This document shows, piece by piece, positions 39,455-49,209 of a DNA stretch of 64,000 nt (position 1 is its first letter; each line of letters begins with the position of its first letter). The stretch lies in NCBI RefSeq assembly GCF_019754945.1, contig NZ_JAEUWU010000001.1, positions 372,001 through 436,000 of the forward strand, given 5' to 3'. The notes below the pieces were generated by a model. It had not been told where the DNA came from, did no database searches, and saw only the letters and a program-made list of their open reading frames with translations. The translations under genes were made by a program, and so were the position numbers. Source of the stretch: Corynebacterium pseudokroppenstedtii (GTDB lineage: Bacteria > Actinomycetota > Actinomycetes > Mycobacteriales > Mycobacteriaceae).

Positions 39455-39479
39455 GGAGCAGGATCACGCTTCCTGCTCC
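39455..39479. terminator. Hairpin between ptsI and lexA
   Basis: GGAGCAGGA and TCCTGCTCC form a perfect 9-bp stem with a seven-base loop, 30 bases after the ptsI stop. There is no T-run on the plus side, so termination is probable but not certain. Confidence 0.5.
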
Positions 39480-39544
39480 TGCCGGGGGGATCGTCGCTAG
39501 GTAATTCGGCTTAGTTAATTAGGGGTGGGCCTAGTTGGCGGGCG

Positions 39545-40276
39545 TCATAGTGACCGAAGGACTGTGACTACCTTGCCGAGAATAGTTGCCTCATCACCGG
39601 GGATCGGATCGAACGCGTCGTTGTGGGGCAGGAGCCACACTCCAGTTCGGTCCCGGTGAAATTCCTTTACCGTCGCATTTCCATCAATCATGGCGACGAC
39701 GAAATCACCGATCTCGGCCACATTTTGTGATCGCACGACGACGTAATCGCCGTCTAAGATTCCGGCGTCTCTCATGGATTCACCGACAACCGACAAGATG
39801 TATAGGTCCCCTTCGCCAGTAAGTTCTCGGGGGAGGGGAAACTCGTCGGTAACTTCTTGTTCTGCCAGAATCGGTGTACCTGCGGCAATCCGACCAATCG
39901 TAGGAATAAAGACGGGGGTGGGGTGGTTGGACTCAATATTGCTGTCCGCGCTCTCATCCGATGTGGACGGTGTGGATTCTTCATCCTCGTGGTGTAGCGA
40001 GGATCTAGCGGGTTTCGTCGGATCCGCAATCTTCAAGCCCACCGCTCGAGGTTTATTGGGGTCTCGCCGCAGAAATCCTTTACGCTCGAGCTCTTTGAGT
40101 TGGTATGCCACCGATGAAGTCGAGGTCAGGCCAGCGGCTTGGCCGATTTCTCGAATGCTCGGCGGGTAGCCACGCAGCACTATTGCATCATGAATGACGT
40201 CGATGATGCGATGTTGCCGGTCCGTCAACGAATCCATGTCAGGCTTCGTCGACTTCCGGGATTTCTTTGCAGGCAT
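39545..40276 (-). CDS. lexA: SOS repressor LexA
   Basis: Repressor of the DNA-damage response, cleaved when RecA is activated. Its 243 residues have an N-terminal winged helix ([20 protein letters not shown]), a polar linker at about 90-120 longer than in enteric LexA, the Ala132-Gly133 cleavage site (IAAGTPI), and the Ser167/Lys204 catalytic dyad (VVGESM, ATVKEFH). All functional residues are intact. Divergent from the divS-like gene, with which it probably shares operators. Confidence 0.96.
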   Translation of the reverse strand: MPAKKSRKSTKPDMDSLTDRQHRIIDVIHDAIVLRGYPPSIREIGQAAGLTSTSSVAYQLKELERKGFLRRDPNKPRAVGLKIADPTKPARSSLHHEDEESTPSTSDESADSNIESNHPTPVFIPTIGRIAAGTPILAEQEVTDEFPLPRELTGEGDLYILSVVGESMRDAGILDGDYVVVRSQNVAEIGDFVVAMIDGNATVKEFHRDRTGVWLLPHNDAFDPIPGDEATILGKVVTVLRSL

Positions 40277-40647
40277 GGGGCTGGTCTCTCCCAGTTCTAG
40301 ATCTAGAGGTCGTTATGGCTATTTTTGGCCGTACTGTGCGCCGCGTGCGCGATGTTGAGATCAGTTTACATCACCCCACGGCACGTGGACGTGCGTTCGA
40401 TGACATAGAGCGCTGTCGGGAAAAGCGGTCGTTAAAACGAGGGGATAGGCGGCCCTGTGTAGATCTAAAAAGTGGTCATTGTTCGAATAAAAACTGGTCG
40501 TATACTCGTTAAATAGAATTGCCTGTTCGAAATACGAGCTACGATGCGCTCTTATGTCCGGCCCTCATGATGTCATGGCGATGTCCCTCAATGAGGGATG
40601 AGACGTTCGATTATTTTTTATTCGCGACATTGTCGAAAGGATGTCCC
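40277..40647 (+). promoter_or_regulatory. lexA-divS divergent control region
   Basis: On the plus strand TTGTTC (40479-40484) and TATACT (40501-40506) with a 16-base spacer form a good promoter for the divS-like gene. TGTTCGAA, half of the actinobacterial SOS box, occurs twice in the same direction: TTGTTCGAAT (40479-40488), overlapping the -35, and CTGTTCGAAA (40523-40532), just after the expected transcription start. The other half of each box is degenerate. The rest of the region shows nothing I can name. Confidence 0.5.
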
Positions 40648-41013
40648 ATGCCTACACAAACCCCGACATTGACCCGCCGTTATCCAGCTCAGCCCGTCCA
40701 ACGCCATGTCTCACGTAAGAATGGGCGTGTAGAGTCTGCCACCAACCGTAGAGTAGTGCAGCAGAACCGACCTCATCCCAGAGTTCATCGGGGAGGTCCG
40801 GCTGTGAGGGCGTACCCGTCGAGAAGGTATGCCCAACCGTGTAGACGGTCAGTTTTTCCTGAGCGACGTAGAATCGCAGCGTACAGTGTCGTAATCGGTT
40901 TGCTCATGGGTGCGAGCCTGTATTACGCCTGGGAAGAACCGCGGGATGCGGACATGAATCAGGAAACACCATATAGTCAATCAGTGATCGTCACGCCCTC
41001 TGGTGAGGGTTAA
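40648..41013 (+). CDS. divS: DivS/ChiZ-position small membrane protein
   Basis: A 121-residue protein with a basic cytoplasmic N-terminus of 77 residues (over 15 Arg), one membrane span at about 78-94 and a 27-residue acidic tail. ATG 40648 is supported by AAAGGA six bases upstream, and an upstream in-frame start at 40519 falls inside the promoter. Position and topology match DivS of C. glutamicum, an SOS-induced division suppressor, and ChiZ of mycobacteria. It lacks any LysM domain after the span, so it is a minimal version. The symbol is assigned by synteny, not by sequence identity. Confidence 0.7.
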   Translation: MPTQTPTLTRRYPAQPVQRHVSRKNGRVESATNRRVVQQNRPHPRVHRGGPAVRAYPSRRYAQPCRRSVFPERRRIAAYSVVIGLLMGASLYYAWEEPRDADMNQETPYSQSVIVTPSGEG

Positions 41014-41064
41014 TATACTGGCGGTGTTTTCCGGCGTTATCCGTGTAGATAGGAGATCATCGTC

Positions 41065-41517
41065 GTGTTTTGCCCGTTTTGTCACCACCCACAGTCTCGG
41101 GTGATTGATTCGCGGACCGTGGAAAATGGCTTTGTTACTCGCCGTCGACGGCAGTGCACCAAGTGTCACGGACGCTTCACTACTGTTGAGAAATCTGTGT
41201 TGTTGGTTGAGAAACGAAACGGAGTGACAGAGGACTTTAGTAAAGACAAGTTAATCCGTGGTGTGCGACGTGCTTGTCAAGGGCGCAATGTCTCTGACGA
41301 TGCGTTAAAACTCCTTGCCCAAGAAGTGGAAATCGACTTGCGTGCGCAAGGAGGTTCACGGGTTAACTCAAATGATGTAGGTCTTGCAGTACTAGAGCCT
41401 CTACGAAAACTCGACGAAGTTGCCTACATGCGTTTCGCCTCCGTGTACAAGTCATTTAGCAGCATGGAGGACTTCGAACGAGAGATCACAGAATTCAAGG
41501 CACGGCGTTCACAGTAG
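41065..41517 (+). CDS. nrdR: Transcriptional repressor NrdR
   Basis: Nucleotide-sensing repressor of ribonucleotide reductase genes, 150 residues. Zinc ribbon Cys 3, 6, 31 and 34 ([15 protein letters not shown]) are followed by an ATP-cone domain ([20 protein letters not shown]). The start is GTG 41065 with AGGAG ten bases upstream. Complete and typical in length. Confidence 0.96.
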   Translation: MFCPFCHHPQSRVIDSRTVENGFVTRRRRQCTKCHGRFTTVEKSVLLVEKRNGVTEDFSKDKLIRGVRRACQGRNVSDDALKLLAQEVEIDLRAQGGSRVNSNDVGLAVLEPLRKLDEVAYMRFASVYKSFSSMEDFEREITEFKARRSQ

Positions 41518-41547
41518 GGAATAGCTAGCCATCGGATGGGCCCAGAC

Positions 41548-44500
41548 TTAACGGAGCTTGTTGATGGCTTTAGTAATTCTTTGGGGGGACACTTTCTGCG
41601 CGGTGCCTAAACGCTCTGCGAACACTTGGACGCGTAGTTCTTGTAGAGAGAAAATGATGGCTCGCGCTGCAGACGACTTCGCGCGCTGCTGAGGTAGCCC
41701 GTTGAGCTTTGATCGGAAAGCACGTTCGAGGTTATTAATCTCCTCCTGCCCATCCGCGTCCCGGTCAGGGTCGCGCTCCATGTTTTCGAGACGAATCTCA
41801 ACCGCTTTCATATATCTCTGGAGGTGCTTGAGATGACCGGTGCCATACCATGTCACCGCATTCGGCGGAAGGAGAATATTCAGCTGACGTTTAATATCGT
41901 CGATAGCTGGTCCGTCCCACTTCTTGATCTCTTCAGCCATAGACTCATAAGCCACGAGCCCAGGTGCCATGGCAATAACCATGCGCCGTGTTGCCGCAGG
42001 GATTGCGTGCGACATTTCTTTTTTCAGGGCCTCGAAAGCCTCGGGAGACCGCTCGATGACACCGTGATCCACCAGCGCATCCTTGATCGCCGCAACTCGG
42101 CAGTCGTTGACCAGTCCGCTCAAACCGCCATGGGGATAGTGCTCTACGGCTACTCGCTGCTGTAAAGGTAGCCCCTTCACCGCTTGATTCTCATTGATCT
42201 TGATGGACTGCACTAACAAGGTGAGTACTGCAGTGAACATCATGGAATTGGCAGTGGACTGAGATGCGGATGTCACCACCTCGATGCCCTTCGACGTGAC
42301 CTTAAGCGCTGGATACGCTGTTGTTGGCTGCCCGTCGATCGTGGTTTGAACGCTCTCGGGGAGAGTGCCGATGCCTTTATCAGTCCATTCCGCATACACC
42401 TTCCCGAGATCAGGAACAGCTGTCGCGTCCTCATCGGAAGGACGGGCGGTGTTGCTTCGGGAATCAGCTTGTGTCCCTGGCAAGTCATGGGCAGAACCGT
42501 CGTAGTCGGAGTGATCCCGAGAAAGAGTCGAACCGACTTTGCTTCGTTTGAACGCGGCAGACATTGCCTGCGTTGCCGCTGAACTCTGTCGCTTCTTCAA
42601 CGCATCGAGATCTCGATCTTGATCGATGACCTTCCCGTGTCTATCGACAGCCTGGAAATTCATCCTCAAGTGAAGAGGAAGCTTAGCGACATCGAAGTCA
42701 GCGGCAGTCATGCCCGAGCCTCCGACTGCTCTGAGCGCGTCGGCGAGTGAATCCGTGAGTGGCTGCGCGTACGGATCCATCATCTCAATGGCTCGCCGCG
42801 CGAAGTCGGGGGCAGGAACGACGGTGGTTCTCAATGGCTTCGGAAGACTGCGGATAAGAGCCGTCACTAGTTCGCGTCGTAAACCAGGAACATTCCAGTC
42901 GAACCGATCATCCCACGATAAGGACCCAATGATGGGAAGCGGAATCCGCACACTGACCCCGTCGTCACCTTCTCCTGGCTCGAATTTGTATGTCAGTTCG
43001 AGGTCCGTGGAATGAGCTCGCCAGCGGTCCGGGAAATCGTCCTCGCTAATGGTGTGCGCTTCAGGATGGAGGAGCTTATCCGGATCGAAATCAAGGAGAT
43101 GAGGATCTTTTTTCGATTGCTTCTTCCACCACGCATCGAAATGGCGGCCCGTCGTCACCGAGGCGGGAATCCGTGAATCATAAAAGTCGTACAGAGTGTC
43201 GTCGTCGATAAGTAGGTCACGGCGACGCGTCTTTTCCTCAAGCTCTCCGGCAGTGGCTAGCTTGTCGCGATTGTGGTGAAAGAACTTGTGTCGCGTAACC
43301 CAATCGCCTTCGACGAGGGCACTGCGAATGAAGATCTCTCTGGCGTCGCGCGGGTTGATGCGATGGTATGAGATCGGCCGATCGGTGACTACCGGTAAAC
43401 CCCACAGGGTTGACCGTTGGTACGCCATTGCCGCAGATCGTTTGCGTGACCAGTGGGGTTCTGAATACTGGTGGCGTAGTAAATCCGATGCCTGCTCCTC
43501 AATCCAGCGCGGTTGGATCGCGGCAGCATCACGTGCGAACATTCGCGATGTCTCGACGATCTCGGCGGCCATCAGCCACTGGGGCTGCTTTTTATGCAGC
43601 GATGACCCCGGGAAGATGAAGAACCGGGTCCCCCGAGTGCCCTGATACTCCTTTTTCACCTCGCTACGCAGGCCAATTTGAGAGAGAATCCCGGAAAGAA
43701 TAGATCGGTGGAGCCCATCGTGATCGACAGTGAGCATCGGCATATCGGGACGGGCGTTATCGTTCTGCGATTTCGTCTTTTTGTTCGGGCGCGAGCGCTT
43801 TTTCGTGGAAGTCGTCGTCGATTCGTCGTCGTTAGGTATGACAGGAGTAAGACGATTCTGGTCCCACGACCACGAGAGGTCTTCGGTAACTCGACGGAGC
43901 TGTCGAACGAAGTCCATCCATTCCCTGACCCGCATGTAATGGAGATACTCTGCGCGACATCGTTTCCGGAACGCATTGCCCGATAATTCGTTTTTGATGG
44001 ACGTCAGATATGCCCATAGGCGGAGATACGACACAAAGTCGCTTTCTGTGTCCTTAAACCGCGCGTGAGCCTGATCCGCCTGGGGCTCATGGTCCGTGGG
44101 CCGCTCGCGGACATCTTGAATAGATAATGCGGCGATAACGACAGAAGTAGCTTCCACAACATCGCGGTGATGCGCTTCAACCAGCATTCGAGCTAGCCGG
44201 GGGTCGACGGGAATGCGTGAGATTTCGCGACCAATGGACGACAGCACCGGGGAGCCATCGCGCTCGCCCTCACCCAAAGCGCCGAGTTCGTGAAGCACCA
44301 TCATGCCATCGCGAATAGCTCGGGGCTCTGGCGGATCGATGAACGGGAACTCATTGATATCGCCCAGTTTCAACGAGGCCATCGTGATGATCACACTGGC
44401 GAGATTGGTGCGTAAAACCTCGGGGTCAGTGAATTCGGGCCGCGACTCGAAGTCTTCTTCGGAATACAGCCGTATAGCAATCCCCTTCGCTATACGCCCG

Positions 44501-45774
44501 GAGCGGCCTGATCGTTGATTCGCGCTCGCCTGACTGATTGGTTCAATAGGTAACCGTTGGACTTTCGTCCGAGTCGAGTAGCGGGAAATGCGTGCCGTTC
44601 CGGTGTCGACAACATAATGAATTCCGGGAACGGTTAAAGACGTCTCAGCGATGTTGGTTGCCAGTACTATCCGACGACCGCGGTGTGGGCTAAAAACGCG
44701 GTGCTGTTCCGCATTGGATAAACGCCCGAAAAGTGGTGTGACCTCAACACCGCGCCATTTCTTTGCCTCAATGGCATCCTGGGCTTCGCGAATGTCGCGT
44801 TCACTGGGGAAGAAACACAGAATATCCCCAGGCCCCGCAGCCATGAGCTCCTCACATGCTTCACACACAGCCTCCTGCGGATCTTTTTCAATCCGCTTGA
44901 CGGAGCCATCCTTGCGTTCGCGTTCGATATACGGGGGCCGGTACCGGATTTCGACAGGATAGGTTCGTCCCGAGACCTCGATAATGGGTGCCGGATTTCC
45001 CTCCGCATCCGCGAAGTGACGTGCAAATTTTTCAGGATCGATTGTCGCGGAGGTGATAATGACTTTGAGGTCCGGGCGTCGTGGCAATAGTCGTTTGATA
45101 TAGCCCAAAATGAAATCGATGTTGAGGCTTCGTTCGTGAGCCTCGTCAATAATGATCGTGTCATAAGCTCGCAGAAGCCGGTCGCGTTGCATCTCTGCGA
45201 GGAGGATACCGTCGGTCATGAGCTTGATGGCCGTTGAGGGGCCGACGCGGTCATCAAAGCGGATGGCGTATCCAACGCTTTGGCCGATATCTTGGCCAAC
45301 CTCACTGGCGATTCGTTCGGCTACCGTCCGTGCAGCCAACCGTCTCGGCTGGGTATGCCCGATCATGCCTTTCCGGCCACGCCCTAAAGCTAAACAAATC
45401 TTGGGTATCTGTGTTGTTTTTCCCGATCCGGTTTCACCAGCGACGATAGTGACCTGATGAGTTCGAATGGTCTCGGCAATGTCGTCGACTCGCTGGGTTA
45501 CGGGTAGATCAGGGGGATACGTGATAGTCGGAAGCGTTGCGATTTTTGCGGCGAATTGAGTCCGTGCCACTGCTAAGTCACGAGCGATGGCGTGCCGGGC
45601 CCGGTCAGATCGGGCTTTTTTCAGACGACGACGAAACCGGTGCTCATCAGCCGCGCTGATCTCGCTGAGCTGAGCATAGAGTTCTTTGCGTGATGGGGCA
45701 CTGGGGATTGTGTCGGGTGTCGACGTGGTTGTCGTCCGAGCATCGGTGGTGTGGCGGTTGGATTTGTTCGTCAT
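41548..45774 (-). CDS. hrpA: ATP-dependent RNA helicase HrpA
   Basis: A 1408-residue DEAH-box helicase with a role in ribosome and mRNA metabolism. Motif I GETGSGKTTQ at about 114-123, DEAH (IIDEAHERSLN), SATID, ETSLTVPGI and the QRSGRSGR motif VI are present, followed by HA2/OB-fold domains and the long C-terminal DUF3418 region usual in HrpA. Ser/Thr/Lys-rich insertions near 650-680 (TTSTKKRSRPNKKTKS) and 1110-1160 look disordered. It follows nrdR convergently. Confidence 0.95.
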   Translation of the reverse strand: MTNKSNRHTTDARTTTTSTPDTIPSAPSRKELYAQLSEISAADEHRFRRRLKKARSDRARHAIARDLAVARTQFAAKIATLPTITYPPDLPVTQRVDDIAETIRTHQVTIVAGETGSGKTTQIPKICLALGRGRKGMIGHTQPRRLAARTVAERIASEVGQDIGQSVGYAIRFDDRVGPSTAIKLMTDGILLAEMQRDRLLRAYDTIIIDEAHERSLNIDFILGYIKRLLPRRPDLKVIITSATIDPEKFARHFADAEGNPAPIIEVSGRTYPVEIRYRPPYIERERKDGSVKRIEKDPQEAVCEACEELMAAGPGDILCFFPSERDIREAQDAIEAKKWRGVEVTPLFGRLSNAEQHRVFSPHRGRRIVLATNIAETSLTVPGIHYVVDTGTARISRYSTRTKVQRLPIEPISQASANQRSGRSGRIAKGIAIRLYSEEDFESRPEFTDPEVLRTNLASVIITMASLKLGDINEFPFIDPPEPRAIRDGMMVLHELGALGEGERDGSPVLSSIGREISRIPVDPRLARMLVEAHHRDVVEATSVVIAALSIQDVRERPTDHEPQADQAHARFKDTESDFVSYLRLWAYLTSIKNELSGNAFRKRCRAEYLHYMRVREWMDFVRQLRRVTEDLSWSWDQNRLTPVIPNDDESTTTSTKKRSRPNKKTKSQNDNARPDMPMLTVDHDGLHRSILSGILSQIGLRSEVKKEYQGTRGTRFFIFPGSSLHKKQPQWLMAAEIVETSRMFARDAAAIQPRWIEEQASDLLRHQYSEPHWSRKRSAAMAYQRSTLWGLPVVTDRPISYHRINPRDAREIFIRSALVEGDWVTRHKFFHHNRDKLATAGELEEKTRRRDLLIDDDTLYDFYDSRIPASVTTGRHFDAWWKKQSKKDPHLLDFDPDKLLHPEAHTISEDDFPDRWRAHSTDLELTYKFEPGEGDDGVSVRIPLPIIGSLSWDDRFDWNVPGLRRELVTALIRSLPKPLRTTVVPAPDFARRAIEMMDPYAQPLTDSLADALRAVGGSGMTAADFDVAKLPLHLRMNFQAVDRHGKVIDQDRDLDALKKRQSSAATQAMSAAFKRSKVGSTLSRDHSDYDGSAHDLPGTQADSRSNTARPSDEDATAVPDLGKVYAEWTDKGIGTLPESVQTTIDGQPTTAYPALKVTSKGIEVVTSASQSTANSMMFTAVLTLLVQSIKINENQAVKGLPLQQRVAVEHYPHGGLSGLVNDCRVAAIKDALVDHGVIERSPEAFEALKKEMSHAIPAATRRMVIAMAPGLVAYESMAEEIKKWDGPAIDDIKRQLNILLPPNAVTWYGTGHLKHLQRYMKAVEIRLENMERDPDRDADGQEEINNLERAFRSKLNGLPQQRAKSSAARAIIFSLQELRVQVFAERLGTAQKVSPQRITKAINKLR

Positions 45775-45851
45775 GACTTCCCACAGTCTACCTGGACGAC
45801 GATGCTTGCTTCGGCTGCTGGCTGCTCGGCCGACGATTACGCATCCGGCAA

Positions 45852-47603
45852 TTAAGAACGGCGTCGGCTAACGATATGGTCGGCAAGGAGAGTCGTCGAT
45901 AGCCCGACCAGGATGAGGGCACATGTGGGGGAGAGGGCAAACCATAGGGCCCGGTCTGCATAGGGAGCGGCTTCGCTGAGCATCGTGCCCCACTGTGGAG
46001 AATCGTGTCCGGCGCCGATACCAAGAAACGCCAGTCCGGCAAGAGCCAAAATATTATGCCCTAGACGAGTCGCACCGTGGCGGAGTGCAGCGGGTACAAC
46101 GAAGGGGATGGTGTGGACGATGAGTAATCTCCATCGTCCGGCCCCAATATCTCGGGCCCACTCGTAGTGACCTTGATGTCGTATGTCGAGGGCTAACGCA
46201 CTGCAATGTGCTGCTATCGGAATCCAGCCGACAGCCATGACGGCCACAGCTGCTGTCCATACAGAGGTTCCAAACACGGAGGCAATAACCAGTCCGATAA
46301 AAACAGCGGGGAGAGCATTTAACGTATCACCGAGGACGCGTGCCCAGTCCCCACTGAGGCCGATGATGACACCAATGACTACGCAGACCACCGTCGTGAT
46401 AAGAGCGATTCCGACGGTGGGTATTGCTCCGTCGGCCATTCTGGCAAGTACATCTCGCCCCACCTGATCGGTGCCTAGCGGATGCCTAAAAGAGGGAGAC
46501 TCCAAACGGGCGGTGGGCGTGATAGCCGAGGATCGAAAGCTACCGACGACGAGCGCGAGTGTTAAAGGGATGATGGCTATGAGTGGGGGCGCCCATCCGA
46601 CGTCGATATGTGCCTGCCCATGGGAGAGCCCGGCTTCGTGGGATCGAGCAACTGGACGCATCATGAAGTAGTAGATGCATCGCGAGAGAAATCCGCACGC
46701 TACACCAATGAAGAGAACCAAGGTCAGCAGCGCTTGCATGACGGGCACGTCTTGATGCGTTGCCGCTTGGACAGCGATCCGTCCAATTCCGGGAATGGAA
46801 AAAATGTTTTCCACGAGAGCCGTTGACGCTAAAGTGCCGGCGAAAAAGAGGAAGATTTGTGGCGTTAATGTCGCAAATCCTCGTCGAACGAGGCTCCTGC
46901 GAACTCGGTAACCGGGTATGCCGTTAACCAACCAGGTTTTCACCCAGGGCTCGGCCGCTGCTGTGTCCACGGCGATCAGCAGAATGCGTGAGAGCATTCC
47001 TGAAATGGGGACGGTGAGGGATATGACCGGAAGAATTGCGTACCGGAGGCCATCCCACCCGGTGGCGGGCAAGTACCCCAACTGAATGGCAATAAAGCTG
47101 ATCAGCAGACTAGCGAGGACAAATTCGGGGACGGATGATAAAACTGCGCTCGAGAGTAAACCCGCGTGGGATCTGCGCCCCTGAGAGTAAGCGTAAATCC
47201 GTGGCCAGATCAGAGCGCACGCGATCATAGTGCCAAGTAGAGTGGCCGTTCCTGCTAAGAACACGGATGGACCGAACCCTGCCAAGACAGTGTGCCATGC
47301 AGAGTTAGATGGATTTACCCATGAGACACCGAAGTCGAGATGGACGAAGCCGACAAAGAATCGCTGAATCCCCTCGATAGGGTTCGACGGTAGATCCAGT
47401 TCATGCCGGATATTTTCTATGACCTCCGGATTGGGAGTCCGTTCCGACTCACGTGCTCGAAAGATAGACACCGCAATATCGCGCCCGGAAAGCCACGGAA
47501 GGACGGCAGCAAACAGAAGTCCTCCGAGCACGATGAGGACAGTTGTTCCTGCAAGGCCCAGGATAGAGTGGTACGAGCGCGTAGTACGGTGTCGTGAAGG
47601 CAT
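45852..47603 (-). CDS. Fused DppB-DppC-type ABC permease (peptide/nickel/metallophore family)
   Basis: A 583-residue membrane protein joining two permeases that are normally separate. Residues about 1-310 are DppB-like, with the LDFGVSW block, SVPEFVLASLLISF and ENIFSIPGIGRIAVQA. Residues about 330-583 are DppC-like, with HPLGTDQVGRDVLARM, GARRLGHN-like spacing in HGATRLGHNILALAGLAFLG, and SPQWGTMLSEA. The EAA coupling loops are present in both halves. No stop or frameshift separates them, so this is a real fusion. Last gene of a five-gene transport operon. Substrate unknown. Confidence 0.88.
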   Translation of the reverse strand: MPSRHRTTRSYHSILGLAGTTVLIVLGGLLFAAVLPWLSGRDIAVSIFRARESERTPNPEVIENIRHELDLPSNPIEGIQRFFVGFVHLDFGVSWVNPSNSAWHTVLAGFGPSVFLAGTATLLGTMIACALIWPRIYAYSQGRRSHAGLLSSAVLSSVPEFVLASLLISFIAIQLGYLPATGWDGLRYAILPVISLTVPISGMLSRILLIAVDTAAAEPWVKTWLVNGIPGYRVRRSLVRRGFATLTPQIFLFFAGTLASTALVENIFSIPGIGRIAVQAATHQDVPVMQALLTLVLFIGVACGFLSRCIYYFMMRPVARSHEAGLSHGQAHIDVGWAPPLIAIIPLTLALVVGSFRSSAITPTARLESPSFRHPLGTDQVGRDVLARMADGAIPTVGIALITTVVCVVIGVIIGLSGDWARVLGDTLNALPAVFIGLVIASVFGTSVWTAAVAVMAVGWIPIAAHCSALALDIRHQGHYEWARDIGAGRWRLLIVHTIPFVVPAALRHGATRLGHNILALAGLAFLGIGAGHDSPQWGTMLSEAAPYADRALWFALSPTCALILVGLSTTLLADHIVSRRRS

Positions 47604-47664
47604 GATGAGAGATAACTAGGGGATCCGTAGGGACAAGAGGGATTGGCGCGGGTGCGTCGATGAA

Positions 47665-49209
47665 CTAGTCACGCTGAGTCTTAGCAGTGAGTAATTGTCG
47701 TTCAAACGTATCCACGCTGACGTCTTTCATCCCCTTCATCGCGATGTAACCGCGCGGGTAGGCGATGGGGATCACCGCATTGTCGGCAACCATGCTCGCT
47801 CCCGCTTCTGCTGCGAGCGTGCGCCGTTCATTGAGATCAGACGTAGCATCTGCCCGCGAGATATGTTCATCAATGCCCGGATCACACAGCTGCGACAAGT
47901 TATATGTGCCGTCGCACGTGTAGTCGGATTGCAGGTAGGAAACAGGATCAGCTGCGCCGATCAGGTAATTACGACTCCCAATAACAGCATCAAATTGGCC
48001 ATCAAGAAGGCTACTTTCGAGTGAATCGTAATCCTTCGTCGTCACATCGACGACGAAGCCCGCGTGACGTAGTTGGTCAGCAACAATAGATGCGACTTCT
48101 GGCAGTTCGCCACGCTCAGTCCAGGTGGCAAGCTTGATCTTTTGCTGTGACGGTTGCGTAGTGGGAACAGCGCTCTTCGATGCGTCATCCGGGGTACGAG
48201 CCCATTCTTCAGCCGGATTGAATAGGTGGTCGGTTGCAGCATCCGCTTTTCCTTCAAAGACGGAGTCCGTGATGGCTTTGCTATTGATGGCTTCCCGCGC
48301 TGCTGCTCGTAACCCAGGATCGGTGAATACGCCCTTCTTCGTATTGAGATGGAGGAGGACCGCGCGGGGAAGTGGCGTTGATTTTAATTCACTCGCTGAT
48401 TTTTCAATTTCCGAAACTTGGGAGGTGGGAATAGCCGTGGCGAGCTGAACCTCTCCTGAACGGAAAGCGGCAGTACGTGCACTCGCATCTGTCATGAACT
48501 TGACAGTGACTGAGCCGAGCTTGGGCTTGCCGCCCCAATAATCGTCATTTGCCTTCAAGTCCGCTTGGGTCGAGCTAGCTTCTTTGTCGAGCGAAAATGG
48601 TCCGGTTCCGTGTTTCACCAGGTCAGGTGCGCCATCAGAGGAGCTCTCTTTTGCTTCTGCGTCCTTACCGTCGTTCTTTTCTCCATCTTTTTTAGCGTCG
48701 CCGTTAAAAGCATCAGGTGACAGAATCATCGTTCCCGGATCGGCGAACCGCTGAATCAGGATGGGGTCGTCCTTTTCCGACGTCACTACCAGCGTGTGGT
48801 CGTCGGAAGCTTCAAACGTAAGGTTGGCTTTGCCAAGGGCTTTCGGCCGGTTGGTGGCGTTCCACGCGTGGGTGAGGCTGGTGGCCGCAGCCTGCGCGGT
48901 CAGTGGCTTTCCGTCATGGAACTTAGCGTTACGGAGGTGGAAGGTCACAGAACGTGGGGATTCATCCGACCATGATTCGGCCAATGAAGGCTTAATATCG
49001 CCATTGTCTCCTAACGTGACCAGGGTTTCTCCGACGCCCATCCGACTCGCTAGAACGGCGTCGTCAGAATAGGGCGACATACTTGCCACTGGAGCGAAGG
49101 CCAATCCGATTGTTGCTCCGTCGCTACCGGTCGAGTTCGAATTATTGAAGCATCCGGTGAGCACAGTCGCGGCCACAGGAATGGCAAGTAATAGCGACAG
49201 TCGTTTCAC
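47665..49209 (-). CDS. Substrate-binding lipoprotein, SBP_bac_5 family
   Basis: A 514-residue extracellular binding protein for the neighbouring transporter. Lipobox VLTGC puts the modified Cys at residue 20. Family features include RNAKFHDGKPLTAQAAATS, KFMTDASARTAAFRSGEVQL and HLNTKKGVFTDPGLRAAARE. A Lys/Asp/Glu-rich insertion at about 170-195 is unusual. GTG 49209 overlaps the MFS stop by four bases. The family binds oligopeptides, nickel complexes or metallophores, and the ligand cannot be read from the sequence. Confidence 0.9.
   Translation of the reverse strand: MKRLSLLLAIPVAATVLTGCFNNSNSTGSDGATIGLAFAPVASMSPYSDDAVLASRMGVGETLVTLGDNGDIKPSLAESWSDESPRSVTFHLRNAKFHDGKPLTAQAAATSLTHAWNATNRPKALGKANLTFEASDDHTLVVTSEKDDPILIQRFADPGTMILSPDAFNGDAKKDGEKNDGKDAEAKESSSDGAPDLVKHGTGPFSLDKEASSTQADLKANDDYWGGKPKLGSVTVKFMTDASARTAAFRSGEVQLATAIPTSQVSEIEKSASELKSTPLPRAVLLHLNTKKGVFTDPGLRAAAREAINSKAITDSVFEGKADAATDHLFNPAEEWARTPDDASKSAVPTTQPSQQKIKLATWTERGELPEVASIVADQLRHAGFVVDVTTKDYDSLESSLLDGQFDAVIGSRNYLIGAADPVSYLQSDYTCDGTYNLSQLCDPGIDEHISRADATSDLNERRTLAAEAGASMVADNAVIPIAYPRGYIAMKGMKDVSVDTFERQLLTAKTQRD

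Noticed and set aside
40267..40512. 81-codon plus-strand reading frame in the lexA-divS gap
   Set aside because: It overlaps the lexA start and divS promoter region, has no ribosome-binding site and no recognisable protein features.
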